Shown piece after piece: positions 43,828-53,551 of a DNA stretch of 64,000 bases; position 1 is the first letter of the stretch, and the number at the start of each line of letters is the position of its first letter. The notes beneath the pieces are model-generated. The model ran no database searches. It was not told where the DNA came from and saw nothing but the letters and a program-made list of their open reading frames with translations. The stretch comes from an uncultured Flavobacteriaceae bacterium (GTDB taxonomy: Bacteria > Bacteroidota > Bacteroidia > Flavobacteriales > Flavobacteriaceae). The translations under genes and the position numbers were made by a program. The stretch is from positions 62,001-126,000 of the forward strand of contig CALDYU010000018.1 of assembly GCA_937944485.1 (NCBI GenBank). Direction: 5' to 3'.

Positions 43828-45201
43828 ATGCTTCCTTTTATATCAAATTTTACTAAAAAAGTAAAAACACTTGTGAATCGAGGACATCAACGATCTGTAA
43901 AAGCGAAGAAAAATATTATTGCGTCTTTTCTTATAAAAGGAATAAGCATTCTAATTGGTTTTTATTTAGTACCACTTACTATAGGGTATGTGCAGAAAGA
44001 ACAATATGGTATTTGGTTAACCCTATCATCAGTGGTCGGATGGTTTGCTTTTTTCGATATTGGTTTGGGTCATGGTCTTAGAAATAGATTATCAGAAGCA
44101 ATGGCAAGAGAAGAATGGGATAAGGCTAAGATTTATGTAAGTTCTACATATGCAATTTTGGGAATTATGTTTGCCGCCATTCTCATTATATTTTTTGCTA
44201 TTGAACCTTTGCTTGACTGGCAAAAAATACTAAATACGAATTCAATTTCACTAAATGAGTTACGATTAGTGGTTATAGCCACTTTTTCATTCTTCTGTAT
44301 AAATTTTATTTTAAGATTAATAGATACTATTTTCTATGCGTATCAGAAACCCGCTTATAAGGGTTTTTACGGCCTATTAAGCAATATTATTACTTTGATT
44401 ATTATTGTGGTTCTTACCAAAACCACAAAAGGTTCATTGTTTTATTTGGCAATGGCTCTAGGGATTGCTCCAATGATTATACTCTTATTGGTTAGCCTTT
44501 ATATGTACACAAATGAGTTTAAGCCGATTGCACCTTCGGTTAAATTCATAAAGAAAAAATACTTTAAGGACCTTATCGGTCTTGGAGCTCGTTTTTTTAT
44601 TGTGAAAATTTCAGTCATTATTATTTTTGCTACTGATAATATGATAATTACGCAATTGTTGGGTCCAGCTGAGGTACCTGCCTATGCCATTGCTCACAAA
44701 TATTTTGGATTAATTACTGTTGGTTTTTCTTTTATTTTGGTACCCATGTGGTCTGCTTATACAGAAGCTTATGTGAAAAATGATATTGATTGGGTATTAT
44801 CGGTCATTAAAAAATTAAAAAGAGCATGGGTGGTATTAGTCGTTCTGGGAATATTAATGTTTGCAATTTCCCCAATATTCTTTAAACTTTGGGTGCCGCA
44901 GATTGAGGTGCCACTTTTATTGAGTGGTATAATGTGCCTTTATGTAATTGTATTGGCATGGGGTAATATTTTTGTAAACTTTGTTAACGGAGTTGGTAAA
45001 ATTCAGCTACAGTTAATTATTGGAATTATCGGAACCTTAGTTAATATTCCACTATCTTATTTTTTTGCGATGACTTTAGATATGGGTATAGCAGGAGTTA
45101 TCAGTGCAAGTATAATTTGTATTGCATACGGCCCAATATTTGCCCCAATTCAATTCAAAAAAATTATAAATGGTACGGCTACCGGAATTTGGAATCGTTA
45201 A
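43828..45201 (+). CDS. Wzx-like lipid-linked oligosaccharide flippase
   Basis: A 457-residue transporter with about twelve to fourteen membrane segments. The start of the membrane domain, GISILIGFYLVPLTIGYVQK, and EQYGIWLTLSSVVGWFAFFD are characteristic of the polysaccharide flippase (MOP superfamily) group. It should flip lipid-linked repeat units to the periplasm for the polymerase. It lies 7 nt after the Wzy-like gene. Confidence 0.9.
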   Translation: MLPFISNFTKKVKTLVNRGHQRSVKAKKNIIASFLIKGISILIGFYLVPLTIGYVQKEQYGIWLTLSSVVGWFAFFDIGLGHGLRNRLSEAMAREEWDKAKIYVSSTYAILGIMFAAILIIFFAIEPLLDWQKILNTNSISLNELRLVVIATFSFFCINFILRLIDTIFYAYQKPAYKGFYGLLSNIITLIIIVVLTKTTKGSLFYLAMALGIAPMIILLLVSLYMYTNEFKPIAPSVKFIKKKYFKDLIGLGARFFIVKISVIIIFATDNMIITQLLGPAEVPAYAIAHKYFGLITVGFSFILVPMWSAYTEAYVKNDIDWVLSVIKKLKRAWVVLVVLGILMFAISPIFFKLWVPQIEVPLLLSGIMCLYVIVLAWGNIFVNFVNGVGKIQLQLIIGIIGTLVNIPLSYFFAMTLDMGIAGVISASIICIAYGPIFAPIQFKKIINGTATGIWNR

Positions 45202-45241
45202 TTAGTCAAGCTCTGAGGTTGAAATAATATAAGTTATAATT

Positions 45242-46516
45242 ATGCGCATACTTTGGTTTTCGAATACACCGTCATTGGCTGCAAAAAAGGTATCTAAAGG
45301 GACAGCTGGCGGTAGTTGGATTGAGTCTCTTGAGAAAGAACTAACAGCTTTCTCAAATATTCAACTAGGTATTGTATTCAAAAAAAGAGGCGTGCCCGTT
45401 CAAGAGATTAGTGTTGAAGGTTCAGGTACTAGATATTTTATGGTTCCGCAATACCCGGCGGGTAAACTGAAGCAGTGGAGTAACCGGTTATTGAATAGCC
45501 CTTTATCAAAGAAGTCTATTCCTCATTATCTAAAGGTTATAGCTGACTTTAAACCTGATGTAATTTTATTTTTCGGTACCGAGTTTGATTACCCATTAAT
45601 TATTCCGAAACTCAAAGTGCCAACCATAATTTGGTTTCAAGGTAATCTTACAGTGTATAACGAAATGTATGAAAGCGGAATAAGTATTAGTAAAACGCTC
45701 TATTTAGAAAAGCTAAAAAGAATTTTGAAAGGTTATACCATTGCACGTGAGTATAAAATTTTCTCACGCATGGTAGCACGTGAGAAAGAAATCTTCTCCT
45801 TTGCTCAAAATTTTATAGGAAGAACAGCATGGGATAAAAGAGTGGTAAGCATTATGGCTCCACAGGCAACATATTTTCACAGTGAAGAAGCCTTGCGAGA
45901 ACCATTCTGGAATAACCAATGGGTCGCTCATAGAAATCGTAAAAAATTTGTTGTTACAACGGTAATTCGAGGGCTAATGTATAAAGGTCTTGAAACTGTA
46001 TATAAAACGGCTTTATTATTAGAAGGAGTTTTGAAAATAGATTTTGAATGGCAAGTAATTGGTATTGCTGAAGGTTCAACCTATGTTAAAGCAGCGAAGA
46101 AAGAAGCTGCCTATAGTAGGAAACATACAAGCGTTAAATTGTTAGGTTCTAAATTTGGTGAAGGGTTAGTACAACAATTGTTACAAGCTGATGTTTATGT
46201 ACACCCATCGCACATCGAAAATAGTTCTAATGCTGTTCAAGAGGCCATGCTTTTGGGTATGCCTGTTATTGCCACTAATGTCGGAGGAACACCAAGTTTG
46301 TTTATAGATGACCAAGAAGGCTTTTTAGTGCAAAATAAAGATCCTTATGCTATGGCGGGCGCCATTTTAGAATTATTAAATACCCCAAACAAAGCAGAAG
46401 AAATGGGGCGAAATGCTAGAGTACGAGGTTTAGAGCGTAACAATAACAAAAAAATATGTGAAAACCTGATTGAAATTTTTCAAAAAGTAATAAATGAAAC
46501 TAAAGAAATACTATAA
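45242..46516 (+). CDS. Family 4-like glycosyltransferase
   Basis: A 424-residue cytoplasmic GT-B enzyme that adds one sugar of the repeat unit; donor and linkage are unknown. The C-terminal domain has the expected nucleotide-sugar site, VHPSHIENSSNAVQEAMLLG, and PVIATNVGGTPSLF. The N-terminal part begins MRILWFSNTPSLAA, and KGTAGGSWIESL gives the glycine-rich loop. It follows the flippase after 40 nt. Confidence 0.88.
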   Translation: MRILWFSNTPSLAAKKVSKGTAGGSWIESLEKELTAFSNIQLGIVFKKRGVPVQEISVEGSGTRYFMVPQYPAGKLKQWSNRLLNSPLSKKSIPHYLKVIADFKPDVILFFGTEFDYPLIIPKLKVPTIIWFQGNLTVYNEMYESGISISKTLYLEKLKRILKGYTIAREYKIFSRMVAREKEIFSFAQNFIGRTAWDKRVVSIMAPQATYFHSEEALREPFWNNQWVAHRNRKKFVVTTVIRGLMYKGLETVYKTALLLEGVLKIDFEWQVIGIAEGSTYVKAAKKEAAYSRKHTSVKLLGSKFGEGLVQQLLQADVYVHPSHIENSSNAVQEAMLLGMPVIATNVGGTPSLFIDDQEGFLVQNKDPYAMAGAILELLNTPNKAEEMGRNARVRGLERNNNKKICENLIEIFQKVINETKEIL

Positions 46517-46521
46517 TATCG

Positions 46522-47730
46522 ATGTCCAAAAAAATGAATAGCGAAATAAAGGCTGTAGTGTTTTTAGGAGATTCGGGTTTTCCAATTGGCTTAGCACATA
46601 TACAACGCATCACATTAATGGGTAGAGCTTTAATTGAAGCTGGCTGTGAGGTGCGCGTTGTTTGTAGAGTTGGAGTATGGCGAAAGGGCTTGAAAACTTC
46701 ATATGGAAAAGAAGGTATTCATGAAGGTATTGGTTATAGATATACTTCTGATAGTCCGTTTAGGCCTGAAAGTAAAGTAGGCAGAAAGTATCAAAAAATT
46801 AAAGGAAAAATTAAAGAGTTTTTCTATTTACGAAGATTAAAAAAAGAAGGGAAAATAGATGCAGCTATTCTTTCAACCATGAATTTTAATGATGCCTTGC
46901 GCTATAAGATATATGCTAAGCTTCTTGGTTTTAAAATTGCTATAAACTTAGTAGAGATGGCATCGGCTTTAGATCGAAGATCTTCGTTTAAACTACGAAT
47001 TCACAATTGGTTAATGGAAAATTGGCTACTTAAACGTTTCGATGGCGCAATGCCAATTAGCGATAAGCTCTGTGAATTTTACGGTGAAATTGCTCCATCA
47101 AAACCATGTATTAAGGTTCCTGTAGTTTGCGATTATGACCGTTTTGCAAATATTGACAGAATTACTACTGAACCTTATTTTTTGTACTGTGCTAGTATTT
47201 CTTTTATGGAGGTGACTGAATTTATATTACAGGCTTACGAGAGTCTAGAAAGCAAACAAGGCAATAAATTATATTTATTAATAGGAGGTAAACAAAAAGA
47301 AAAAATAGAATTACTTCAAAGAGAATTAGATAGAAGGTTTCCTGAAGGAAATATAAAACTATACTCGAATGTGCCTTATGAGCAATTGATGAAACTCTTT
47401 ACAAATGCAAAGGCACTTCTTATTCCTTTAAGACACACTTTGGAAGATACCGCAAGATTTCCGCATAAAATTGGGGAATATTTGGCCACCGGAAACCCGA
47501 TAATCACCACAAATGTAGGTGAAATAAAGACATACTTTAAAGATGGTGCTACTGCCTTAGTTTCTGAACAATATTGTCATCACGAGTTTGCCGAAAAAAT
47601 GAAGTACGTCTTAGATAATAGTAAGAGTGTAAAAGACGTTGGTTTGGCAGGTAAAGAATTAGGTGAGAAAAATTTTCACTACCGAATACATGGCCCTCGT
47701 ATTAAACATTTTTTGCAAAACTTGAATTAA
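46522..47730 (+). CDS. Glycosyltransferase (GT-B, family 4-like)
   Basis: A 402-residue glycosyltransferase. The N-terminal Rossmann domain starts at AVVFLGDSGFPIGLAHIQRI, and the C-terminal donor domain contains LLIPLRHTLEDTARFPHKIG and IITTNVGEIKTYF. The acceptor-binding Glu of the usual E-x7-E motif is less clear than in its neighbours. It starts 5 nt after the previous gene. A 249-bp gap follows, the largest inside the operon. Confidence 0.85.
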   Translation: MSKKMNSEIKAVVFLGDSGFPIGLAHIQRITLMGRALIEAGCEVRVVCRVGVWRKGLKTSYGKEGIHEGIGYRYTSDSPFRPESKVGRKYQKIKGKIKEFFYLRRLKKEGKIDAAILSTMNFNDALRYKIYAKLLGFKIAINLVEMASALDRRSSFKLRIHNWLMENWLLKRFDGAMPISDKLCEFYGEIAPSKPCIKVPVVCDYDRFANIDRITTEPYFLYCASISFMEVTEFILQAYESLESKQGNKLYLLIGGKQKEKIELLQRELDRRFPEGNIKLYSNVPYEQLMKLFTNAKALLIPLRHTLEDTARFPHKIGEYLATGNPIITTNVGEIKTYFKDGATALVSEQYCHHEFAEKMKYVLDNSKSVKDVGLAGKELGEKNFHYRIHGPRIKHFLQNLN

Positions 47731-47747
47731 CATTCATTTAATGAATG
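47731..47747. repeat. 17-bp palindrome directly after a glycosyltransferase stop
   Basis: Arms CATTCATT / AATGAATG around one T, beginning on the base after the stop codon. No T run follows, so it is not a standard intrinsic terminator. It opens the 249-bp gap up to 47979, in which I see no gene. Confidence 0.6.
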
Positions 47748-47979
47748 AGATATACAGCCGGTTGGTGTTTTTTGGTGACTTGAAATGGCATTAAATGATA
47801 CCGTTAAAATGATATAATATAAAGTAGAAACATGCTTTGTCAATTTATTAAGCATCTATCTTATCGCGAATAGTTAAATGAACTAAATGAAATAGATATA
47901 TTCGAATACATCTTAATAGCAAAATTAATTGATGCGTTATCACTTGAATACAGAGAGTTATTATAAATAAAAAATCAAA

Positions 47980-49167
47980 ATGCCAATCTATAATTTCTAC
48001 ATATATAGTAATTGTGACTTTTCTGTAAAGACTGCTGCAGCAACAAGAATGTTGCACTATGCAAGGTCAATTGCTGACGATAGGAATAAAGTTTATTTGA
48101 TTAGTTGTTGTACGAATGATTTAACTCTAGAGCGTTTTGTTGAGGTGAGTTCAAATGTATTTATTTTAGAAAAAAAAGAATTGACTAGAAAGTTTTTTGC
48201 TTCATTTAGTTTTTTAAGAAAATTACACAAATTTTCAAAAAAGACTAAAGGCAAAAGTACTTTTTTAGTATACCCTTACCCTTTCTTTAAACTTGAATTT
48301 TTGTCGGTTCTCTATATGATATTACTTAAAAGACATCGGGTTTTTTATGAATTGAATGAGGTTAAAAAATTCTCTTCAAATTTCCATAAACCTTTGCCTC
48401 CATTGAAGTTAAAAAAAGTTGTTAAAAGACAATATCATAAATGTAGATATGTTCTTATGGACTACTTAATGCCTTTCTATAGCGGACTTATTTGTATCTC
48501 AACAAATATAGAATTGTATGGTAAAAAATATAATAAAAACACACTTAGAATTCCCATTTTAACTAATCCTGAATTAACATTTGAAAAAGCTCCGAAGAGT
48601 TATATTAATAATGATTATTTCAATATTGGATTTTCTGGTTCAATTGTTCCTAGTAAAGAAAATTTGTTTGGTTTTATTGAAGTCATAAAAAAGGCTAATC
48701 TCGAAGGTTATCAAATTCAGTTTAATTTAAGTGGCGTTGTTTCACCTGAAGATCATAAATTATTGTTTAATGAGGCTAATGCAAATCTAATTAAATATTA
48801 CGGTAAGCTAGATGAGAATCAGCTAGCTAATTTCCTGTCGCAGCAAGATTTGCTTGTGGTGCCACGGGGTTATACGCTTCAAAATAAATATGGATTTTCT
48901 ACAAAACTATCTGACTATTTAAATCACAAGAAAATGGTTTTGGTGACTAATATAAGTGATACAGCTCTTTATATAAAAGATGGCGTAAACGGGTTTATGG
49001 TTGAGCCCGATGATATGCAAATGATGTTCGATAAGCTTATATATATAGTTGAAAATTTCAAAAAAATAGAGCGAAAAATTGTTGCCAATGCCTTAAAAAC
49101 ATCAGAAGACAAATTTGGCTATAAAGTATATAGAACGTCATTACGTAAATTCTTAATTGAAGAATAA
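47980..49167 (+). CDS. Glycosyltransferase (GT-B type)
   Basis: A 395-residue protein that I place among glycosyltransferases from its fold pattern. The C-terminal domain reads NIGFSGSIVPSKENLFGFIE, LLVVPRGYTLQNKYGFSTKL and MVLVTNISDTALYIKDGVNG, which resembles the donor-site region of family 4 enzymes but without a clear E-x7-E motif. The gene looks more A/T-rich than its upstream neighbours, and a 249-bp gap precedes it. The sugar transferred is unknown. Confidence 0.75.
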   Translation: MPIYNFYIYSNCDFSVKTAAATRMLHYARSIADDRNKVYLISCCTNDLTLERFVEVSSNVFILEKKELTRKFFASFSFLRKLHKFSKKTKGKSTFLVYPYPFFKLEFLSVLYMILLKRHRVFYELNEVKKFSSNFHKPLPPLKLKKVVKRQYHKCRYVLMDYLMPFYSGLICISTNIELYGKKYNKNTLRIPILTNPELTFEKAPKSYINNDYFNIGFSGSIVPSKENLFGFIEVIKKANLEGYQIQFNLSGVVSPEDHKLLFNEANANLIKYYGKLDENQLANFLSQQDLLVVPRGYTLQNKYGFSTKLSDYLNHKKMVLVTNISDTALYIKDGVNGFMVEPDDMQMMFDKLIYIVENFKKIERKIVANALKTSEDKFGYKVYRTSLRKFLIEE

Positions 49168-49201
49168 GTAATTATAATTTTATTAATAAAGCGCTAATAA
49201 A

Positions 49202-49774
49202 ATGAAAATCAACAGGTTAGAAATAAAGCGAATAATAAAAGCAGATCTAAATCGGTTTAATGGTCAAAAATCAATACGAAAAGCCTTATTCTCTCCTAGT
49301 TTTCAGTTTACTGGATTTAAATTTTTGTATTTCTGGAGAAAAGCGTCGCATTCTAACAACAAACTTGGTAAACTACTATATAAGATAATAGTACGTAGAT
49401 TAAGTTATAAATATGGTTTTCAAATTCCAATAGGTACTCAAATAGGCAGTGGTTTTTATATTGGTCATTTTGGAACTATTGTTATCAATGGAAGCACTAA
49501 AATTGGCAAAAATTGCAATATTGCTCATGGGGTTACTATTGGAAGATCTAATAGAGGTAAATTTAAGGGTAGCCCAGAAATAGGGAATCACGTGTGGATA
49601 GGTACTGGGTCTGTATTAGTGGGGAAAATAAGCATTGGTAATAATGTTTTAATTGCGCCAAATGCTTACGTTAATGTTGATGTGCCAGATAATTCAATTG
49701 TTATTGGAAATCCAGCTCAAATTAAGTCTAAAGATAATCCCACGGAAGGATACATAAATCACACCATTGAATAA
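49202..49774 (+). CDS. Hexapeptide-repeat acyltransferase (serine-acetyltransferase-like)
   Basis: A 190-residue left-handed beta-helix protein with hexapeptide repeats from about residue 75 to the end (IGTQIGSGFYIGHFGTIVI, IAHGVTIG, IGNHVWIGTGSVLVG). The probable catalytic His is in CNIAHGV. The fold is that of serine O-acetyltransferase, but the N-terminal part is short and lacks the full helical domain of CysE. Among glycosyltransferases it most likely acetylates a sugar of the repeat unit rather than serine. Confidence 0.82.
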   Translation: MKINRLEIKRIIKADLNRFNGQKSIRKALFSPSFQFTGFKFLYFWRKASHSNNKLGKLLYKIIVRRLSYKYGFQIPIGTQIGSGFYIGHFGTIVINGSTKIGKNCNIAHGVTIGRSNRGKFKGSPEIGNHVWIGTGSVLVGKISIGNNVLIAPNAYVNVDVPDNSIVIGNPAQIKSKDNPTEGYINHTIE

Positions 49775-49847
49775 TGGATTAAAGAATTAGGAAGAAGTAA
49801 AATATAGTTTTAACAACTCAAGCAAATTGAAATATTAGTCATATTAG

Positions 49848-50957
49848 ATGAAAGCAAAAAAACATATTGCTATTACTATAAATTCTTTAAGAGCCGGAGG
49901 AGCAGAGAAACAGTGTATTTTACTTGCTGAAGCCTTGCACAAAGATCATATTGTCACCTTAATTATTTTAGACCCTAGTGATGTATATGTGCCTAGACTA
50001 ACTCAATTACAAAATCAAAGAATAAAGTACGAATTTCTGTCTAAAAATTCGCTTCGAAGAATATTCCAACTTATTTCTTTTTTCAAAAGAGAGCAGATAG
50101 AATTTATATTTGCCTTTCTACCCACAGATACTGTTTTATCAGCAATATGTGGTAGAATAGCACGAGTGCCCTATATTTTTGGAGGAATTCGAAGTAGTTT
50201 TCTACCCAAAATTAAGTTTTTAATACTACGTATAGTTAATAATTACTTACTCGATTATACCATCTCTAATAACTTTTCTGCTAGAACTTCCGCCATTGAC
50301 CTAGGATTCAATTCAAATATTTTTGTTATTCCAAATGGCATAGCAATTAGAGATTCTGTTACAAGAACATCTACTGATATTGTTAAAATAATTAGTCTTG
50401 GTAGACTCGTAGAAGCTAAGCAATATGACATCGCTTTGAAAGCAATATCTTCTTTAAAAACCTTAATAGCAAATGATTTCAAAATATCATATTCTATAGT
50501 TGGTCAAGGACCTTTAGAAGATGAAATTTATCGTTTAATTCAGACTTATAATTTAGAAAAAGAAGTTGATGTAATAACTAATGCTACTGACATGTATGCT
50601 TTACTAGATGACTCAGATATATATTTGTGTAGCTCTTCTTTCGAGGGTATTTCAAATGCCTTAATGGAAGCCATGAATTGTAATTTACCCATAGTTGCAA
50701 CAGACGTTGGTGATAATTCAAAACTTGTTATCGATAAATCAAGTGGTTTTTTAGTTGATGCGAGTAATTATAAAGAGTTGGCGAGTAAGCTTTTTAAATT
50801 GGTAGAATCTGATGCGTTGAGACAGAAAATGGGAGGTTACGGATATGCACACTTAATAAAGAACTATGGGTTCATTTCTTTTCAAAGAAAATATTTGAAA
50901 ATTATTTCAGATGTTGAAGATATTGAGATCAGAGACGGTCAGCTTACTATTACATAG
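49848..50957 (+). CDS. Family 4 glycosyltransferase
   Basis: A 369-residue GT4 enzyme. The N-terminal loop NSLRAGGAEKQCILLAEAL and the donor site SSSFEGISNALMEAMN (E-x7-E intact) with LPIVATDVGDNSKLV are both clear. IISLGRLVEAKQYDIALKA marks the start of the second domain at about residue 180. The sugar donor is not deducible. It is part of the run of polysaccharide genes with short spacers. Confidence 0.9.
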   Translation: MKAKKHIAITINSLRAGGAEKQCILLAEALHKDHIVTLIILDPSDVYVPRLTQLQNQRIKYEFLSKNSLRRIFQLISFFKREQIEFIFAFLPTDTVLSAICGRIARVPYIFGGIRSSFLPKIKFLILRIVNNYLLDYTISNNFSARTSAIDLGFNSNIFVIPNGIAIRDSVTRTSTDIVKIISLGRLVEAKQYDIALKAISSLKTLIANDFKISYSIVGQGPLEDEIYRLIQTYNLEKEVDVITNATDMYALLDDSDIYLCSSSFEGISNALMEAMNCNLPIVATDVGDNSKLVIDKSSGFLVDASNYKELASKLFKLVESDALRQKMGGYGYAHLIKNYGFISFQRKYLKIISDVEDIEIRDGQLTIT

Positions 50958-51004
50958 AAATAATAGCTTAAACTAGAAAAAGAGATTATAATCATTACGT
51001 CCGC

Positions 51005-52108
51005 ATGAAAATACTTTTACTTATTGATAGTCTGTTAGGAGGTGGTAAAGAACGAAGGTTATTAGAATTAATAAAGGGCCTAAGGGGATATGAAAATGTA
51101 GAAGTACATCTTATAATATTCTCAGATAGAATTCATTATAAAGAAGTCTTTGAATTTGGTATACCTGTAACCATATTAAAGCGCGTACCTAAAAAGAATC
51201 CTATGGTATTCTGGCGCTTGTTAAAACTATGCAGGCAATTTAAACCCGATATAATTCATAGTTGGGGTACCATGTCTACGATACTTGCAATTCCTTCAAG
51301 TTTGATATTAAATATTAAATTGATTAACGGCAACATTGCAAATGCGCCTGATAATATGTCCTTTTTTGATAAAAGAAAAATAAGAGCAAAATTCACCTTC
51401 CTGTTTTCTGACTGTATTGTAGCTAATTCACAGGCAGGATTGAGCGTTTACAATGCCCCAGCTAATAAAAGTAAGTGCATCTATAATGGTTTCGACACCA
51501 AACGTATTTTGAAATTGAAAAGTAAAGATGTAATTAGAAAAAATTTTAGTATTACTACGGAAAAAGTTGTTGGTATGGTCGGTGGTTTTTACGGAAAAAA
51601 AGATTATCGTACTTACATTGAATCAGCATTATCTCTTTTAAAAAGCAGAGAAGACATTACTTTTGTTGCGGTAGGCGGTGGCATAGAGCTACCGAAATAC
51701 CAAAAGATGATCCCGTCTGAGTATAAAGACAGATTTATTTTTACCGACGTTCAAAAAGATGTTGAATCAATAATAAATATTTTTGATATTGGGGTATTGT
51801 CTACATATACTGAGGGTATTTCGAATGCCATTTTAGAATACATGGCACTAGAAAAACCTGTGATTGCTAGTATCGGAGGCGGCACCATAGAAATTGTTGT
51901 TGATGAAAAGACGGGGTATTTGATTCCGCAGTCAAGTCCCCAAGAATTGGTAAAGCGTATCAATATTCTTTATGATAATCCTGAATTGATAAAAAAAATG
52001 GGACGAATAGGTAAGAAACGTATAGAAGATGTTTTTAGTCTTAAAAAAATGACAAGCTCTTTTTATAATTTGTATGAACAACTCTTGATAAACAAGAGAA
52101 ATAAATAA
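51005..52108 (+). CDS. Family 4 glycosyltransferase
   Basis: A 367-residue GT4 enzyme. It has the N-terminal LLIDSLLGGGKERRLLELI loop and the donor site TYTEGISNAILEYMALE with E-x7-E, followed by KPVIASIGGGTIEIV. It lies 47 nt after the previous glycosyltransferase, to which it is related in layout. It should transfer another sugar of the repeat unit. Confidence 0.9.
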   Translation: MKILLLIDSLLGGGKERRLLELIKGLRGYENVEVHLIIFSDRIHYKEVFEFGIPVTILKRVPKKNPMVFWRLLKLCRQFKPDIIHSWGTMSTILAIPSSLILNIKLINGNIANAPDNMSFFDKRKIRAKFTFLFSDCIVANSQAGLSVYNAPANKSKCIYNGFDTKRILKLKSKDVIRKNFSITTEKVVGMVGGFYGKKDYRTYIESALSLLKSREDITFVAVGGGIELPKYQKMIPSEYKDRFIFTDVQKDVESIINIFDIGVLSTYTEGISNAILEYMALEKPVIASIGGGTIEIVVDEKTGYLIPQSSPQELVKRINILYDNPELIKKMGRIGKKRIEDVFSLKKMTSSFYNLYEQLLINKRNK

Positions 52109-52214
52109 GGTAGTGCTTAGAATTTATTTTACATGAATACTGATTTGATGATATTTATATCTGCAAAATATATTTAAGATAGCTGCTTTGTAAACCAATT
52201 ATATAATAAGATAA

Positions 52215-53363
52215 ATGCTAGAGAATAATTATTCGCGAAATGATACTAAAAAGAGAATCGCTTTTTTTGGTATTAAATACTTTCCTTCCCGTGGAGGAAC
52301 GAGTCGTGTTGCCGAAAACTTAATTTTGAATTTAGCAGCTCACTATGAGGTATCGATATACTGCTATAAAAATAAATTGGCTAAGCAACATATTCCAGGA
52401 GTAAGCATTATCGAATTGCCTGACTTTAAAATGGGCAGTTTTGGTGTTTTTATGTATTACCTTTTGTGTTATTTTCATATTCTATTATTTGGAAAATATG
52501 ATATTGTACATGCTCATAAAATAGATAGTTTTCTTTTTCTACCTTGGTTTTCTAAAAAAATTAAAGTTATAGCAACAGCACATGAAGCTCCTTATAAAAG
52601 AGATAAATGGAGCGGTTTAGCTAAACGTTTTTTTAAAATAAGTGAAGACCGTTTTTTAAAATTTGAGGGTATTAAAACTGCAATATCAAAACCTCTTTGC
52701 GATTTTTATAAAGACGAATACAATGTTGACGTAAAATTTATTGCCAATGGTATTAATTTAAGTGATAAAAGAAGTATTAATGGTTTTGTTGATTTTTGGC
52801 CTAAGAGCGTACCCGAAAGTACGCCTTTTGTGTTTTTTGCAGCACGAAGAATAATGGGTACAAAAGGTTTGCATACCATGTTAGAGGCATATAAAAGAAT
52901 TGATTTTAAAGGCACAATTTTTATTGCTGGCGAATTAGATAATTACCCCAATTATATAAAAAAAATCAAAGAACTTAGTGAGGGTTTAAATGTACATTTC
53001 TTGGGGTTTGTAAACCCATTATCAACATTATTAGAGTACGTACACAAATGTGATTATTTTGTGTTTCCTTCTGAAACTGAAGGTATGTCTATAATGTTGC
53101 TTGAAGTAGCAAGTACAGGTAAGCCTATTTTGGCAAGTGATATTCCTGAAAACACACAAGTATTTGACGGTAATGAGGTATTATATTTTAGGAATAAAGA
53201 CGTTACTGACTTGATTGATAAAATAAACTGGCTTACAAAAAATAAAGTTGAATTTAGTGCTTTGGGCGAAAATGCAGCTCGCAAGGTGGCTAGCCATTAC
53301 ACTTGGAACAATATTACCACAGAGTATATGGCATTGTATGAAGAGGCTTTGAATAAACAGTAG
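52215..53363 (+). CDS. Family 4-like glycosyltransferase
   Basis: A 382-residue GT-B enzyme with the N-terminal motif FFGIKYFPSRGGTSRVAENL and the donor region FPSETEGMSIMLLEVASTGK (E-x7-E intact) with PILASDIPENTQVF. It ends the run of glycosyltransferase genes in this operon. The following 188 bp contain no gene that I can see and separate it from the lyase genes. Confidence 0.9.
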   Translation: MLENNYSRNDTKKRIAFFGIKYFPSRGGTSRVAENLILNLAAHYEVSIYCYKNKLAKQHIPGVSIIELPDFKMGSFGVFMYYLLCYFHILLFGKYDIVHAHKIDSFLFLPWFSKKIKVIATAHEAPYKRDKWSGLAKRFFKISEDRFLKFEGIKTAISKPLCDFYKDEYNVDVKFIANGINLSDKRSINGFVDFWPKSVPESTPFVFFAARRIMGTKGLHTMLEAYKRIDFKGTIFIAGELDNYPNYIKKIKELSEGLNVHFLGFVNPLSTLLEYVHKCDYFVFPSETEGMSIMLLEVASTGKPILASDIPENTQVFDGNEVLYFRNKDVTDLIDKINWLTKNKVEFSALGENAARKVASHYTWNNITTEYMALYEEALNKQ

Positions 53364-53551
53364 TATGTCATGCCAAATTATTGTAAGCCTTTTTTCATTT
53401 CAACTTGTTTTAAGTACTTCTAGAGAATTACTGCTATAGTCACGTCTACCTCTGGTAATATGCCTAAGTAGCCTTAGTTAGATTCTTTATTTTTCATCAG
53501 TAGTATTGAGCACTTTACATTATATTTACTATCCCAATGAAATTGCTTTGA

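Noticed and set aside
47848-48057. 69-codon minus-strand frame in the operon gap
   Set aside because: It overlaps the start of the next glycosyltransferase, is poor in charged residues and rich in Ile/Leu/Cys, and has no homology that I recognise.
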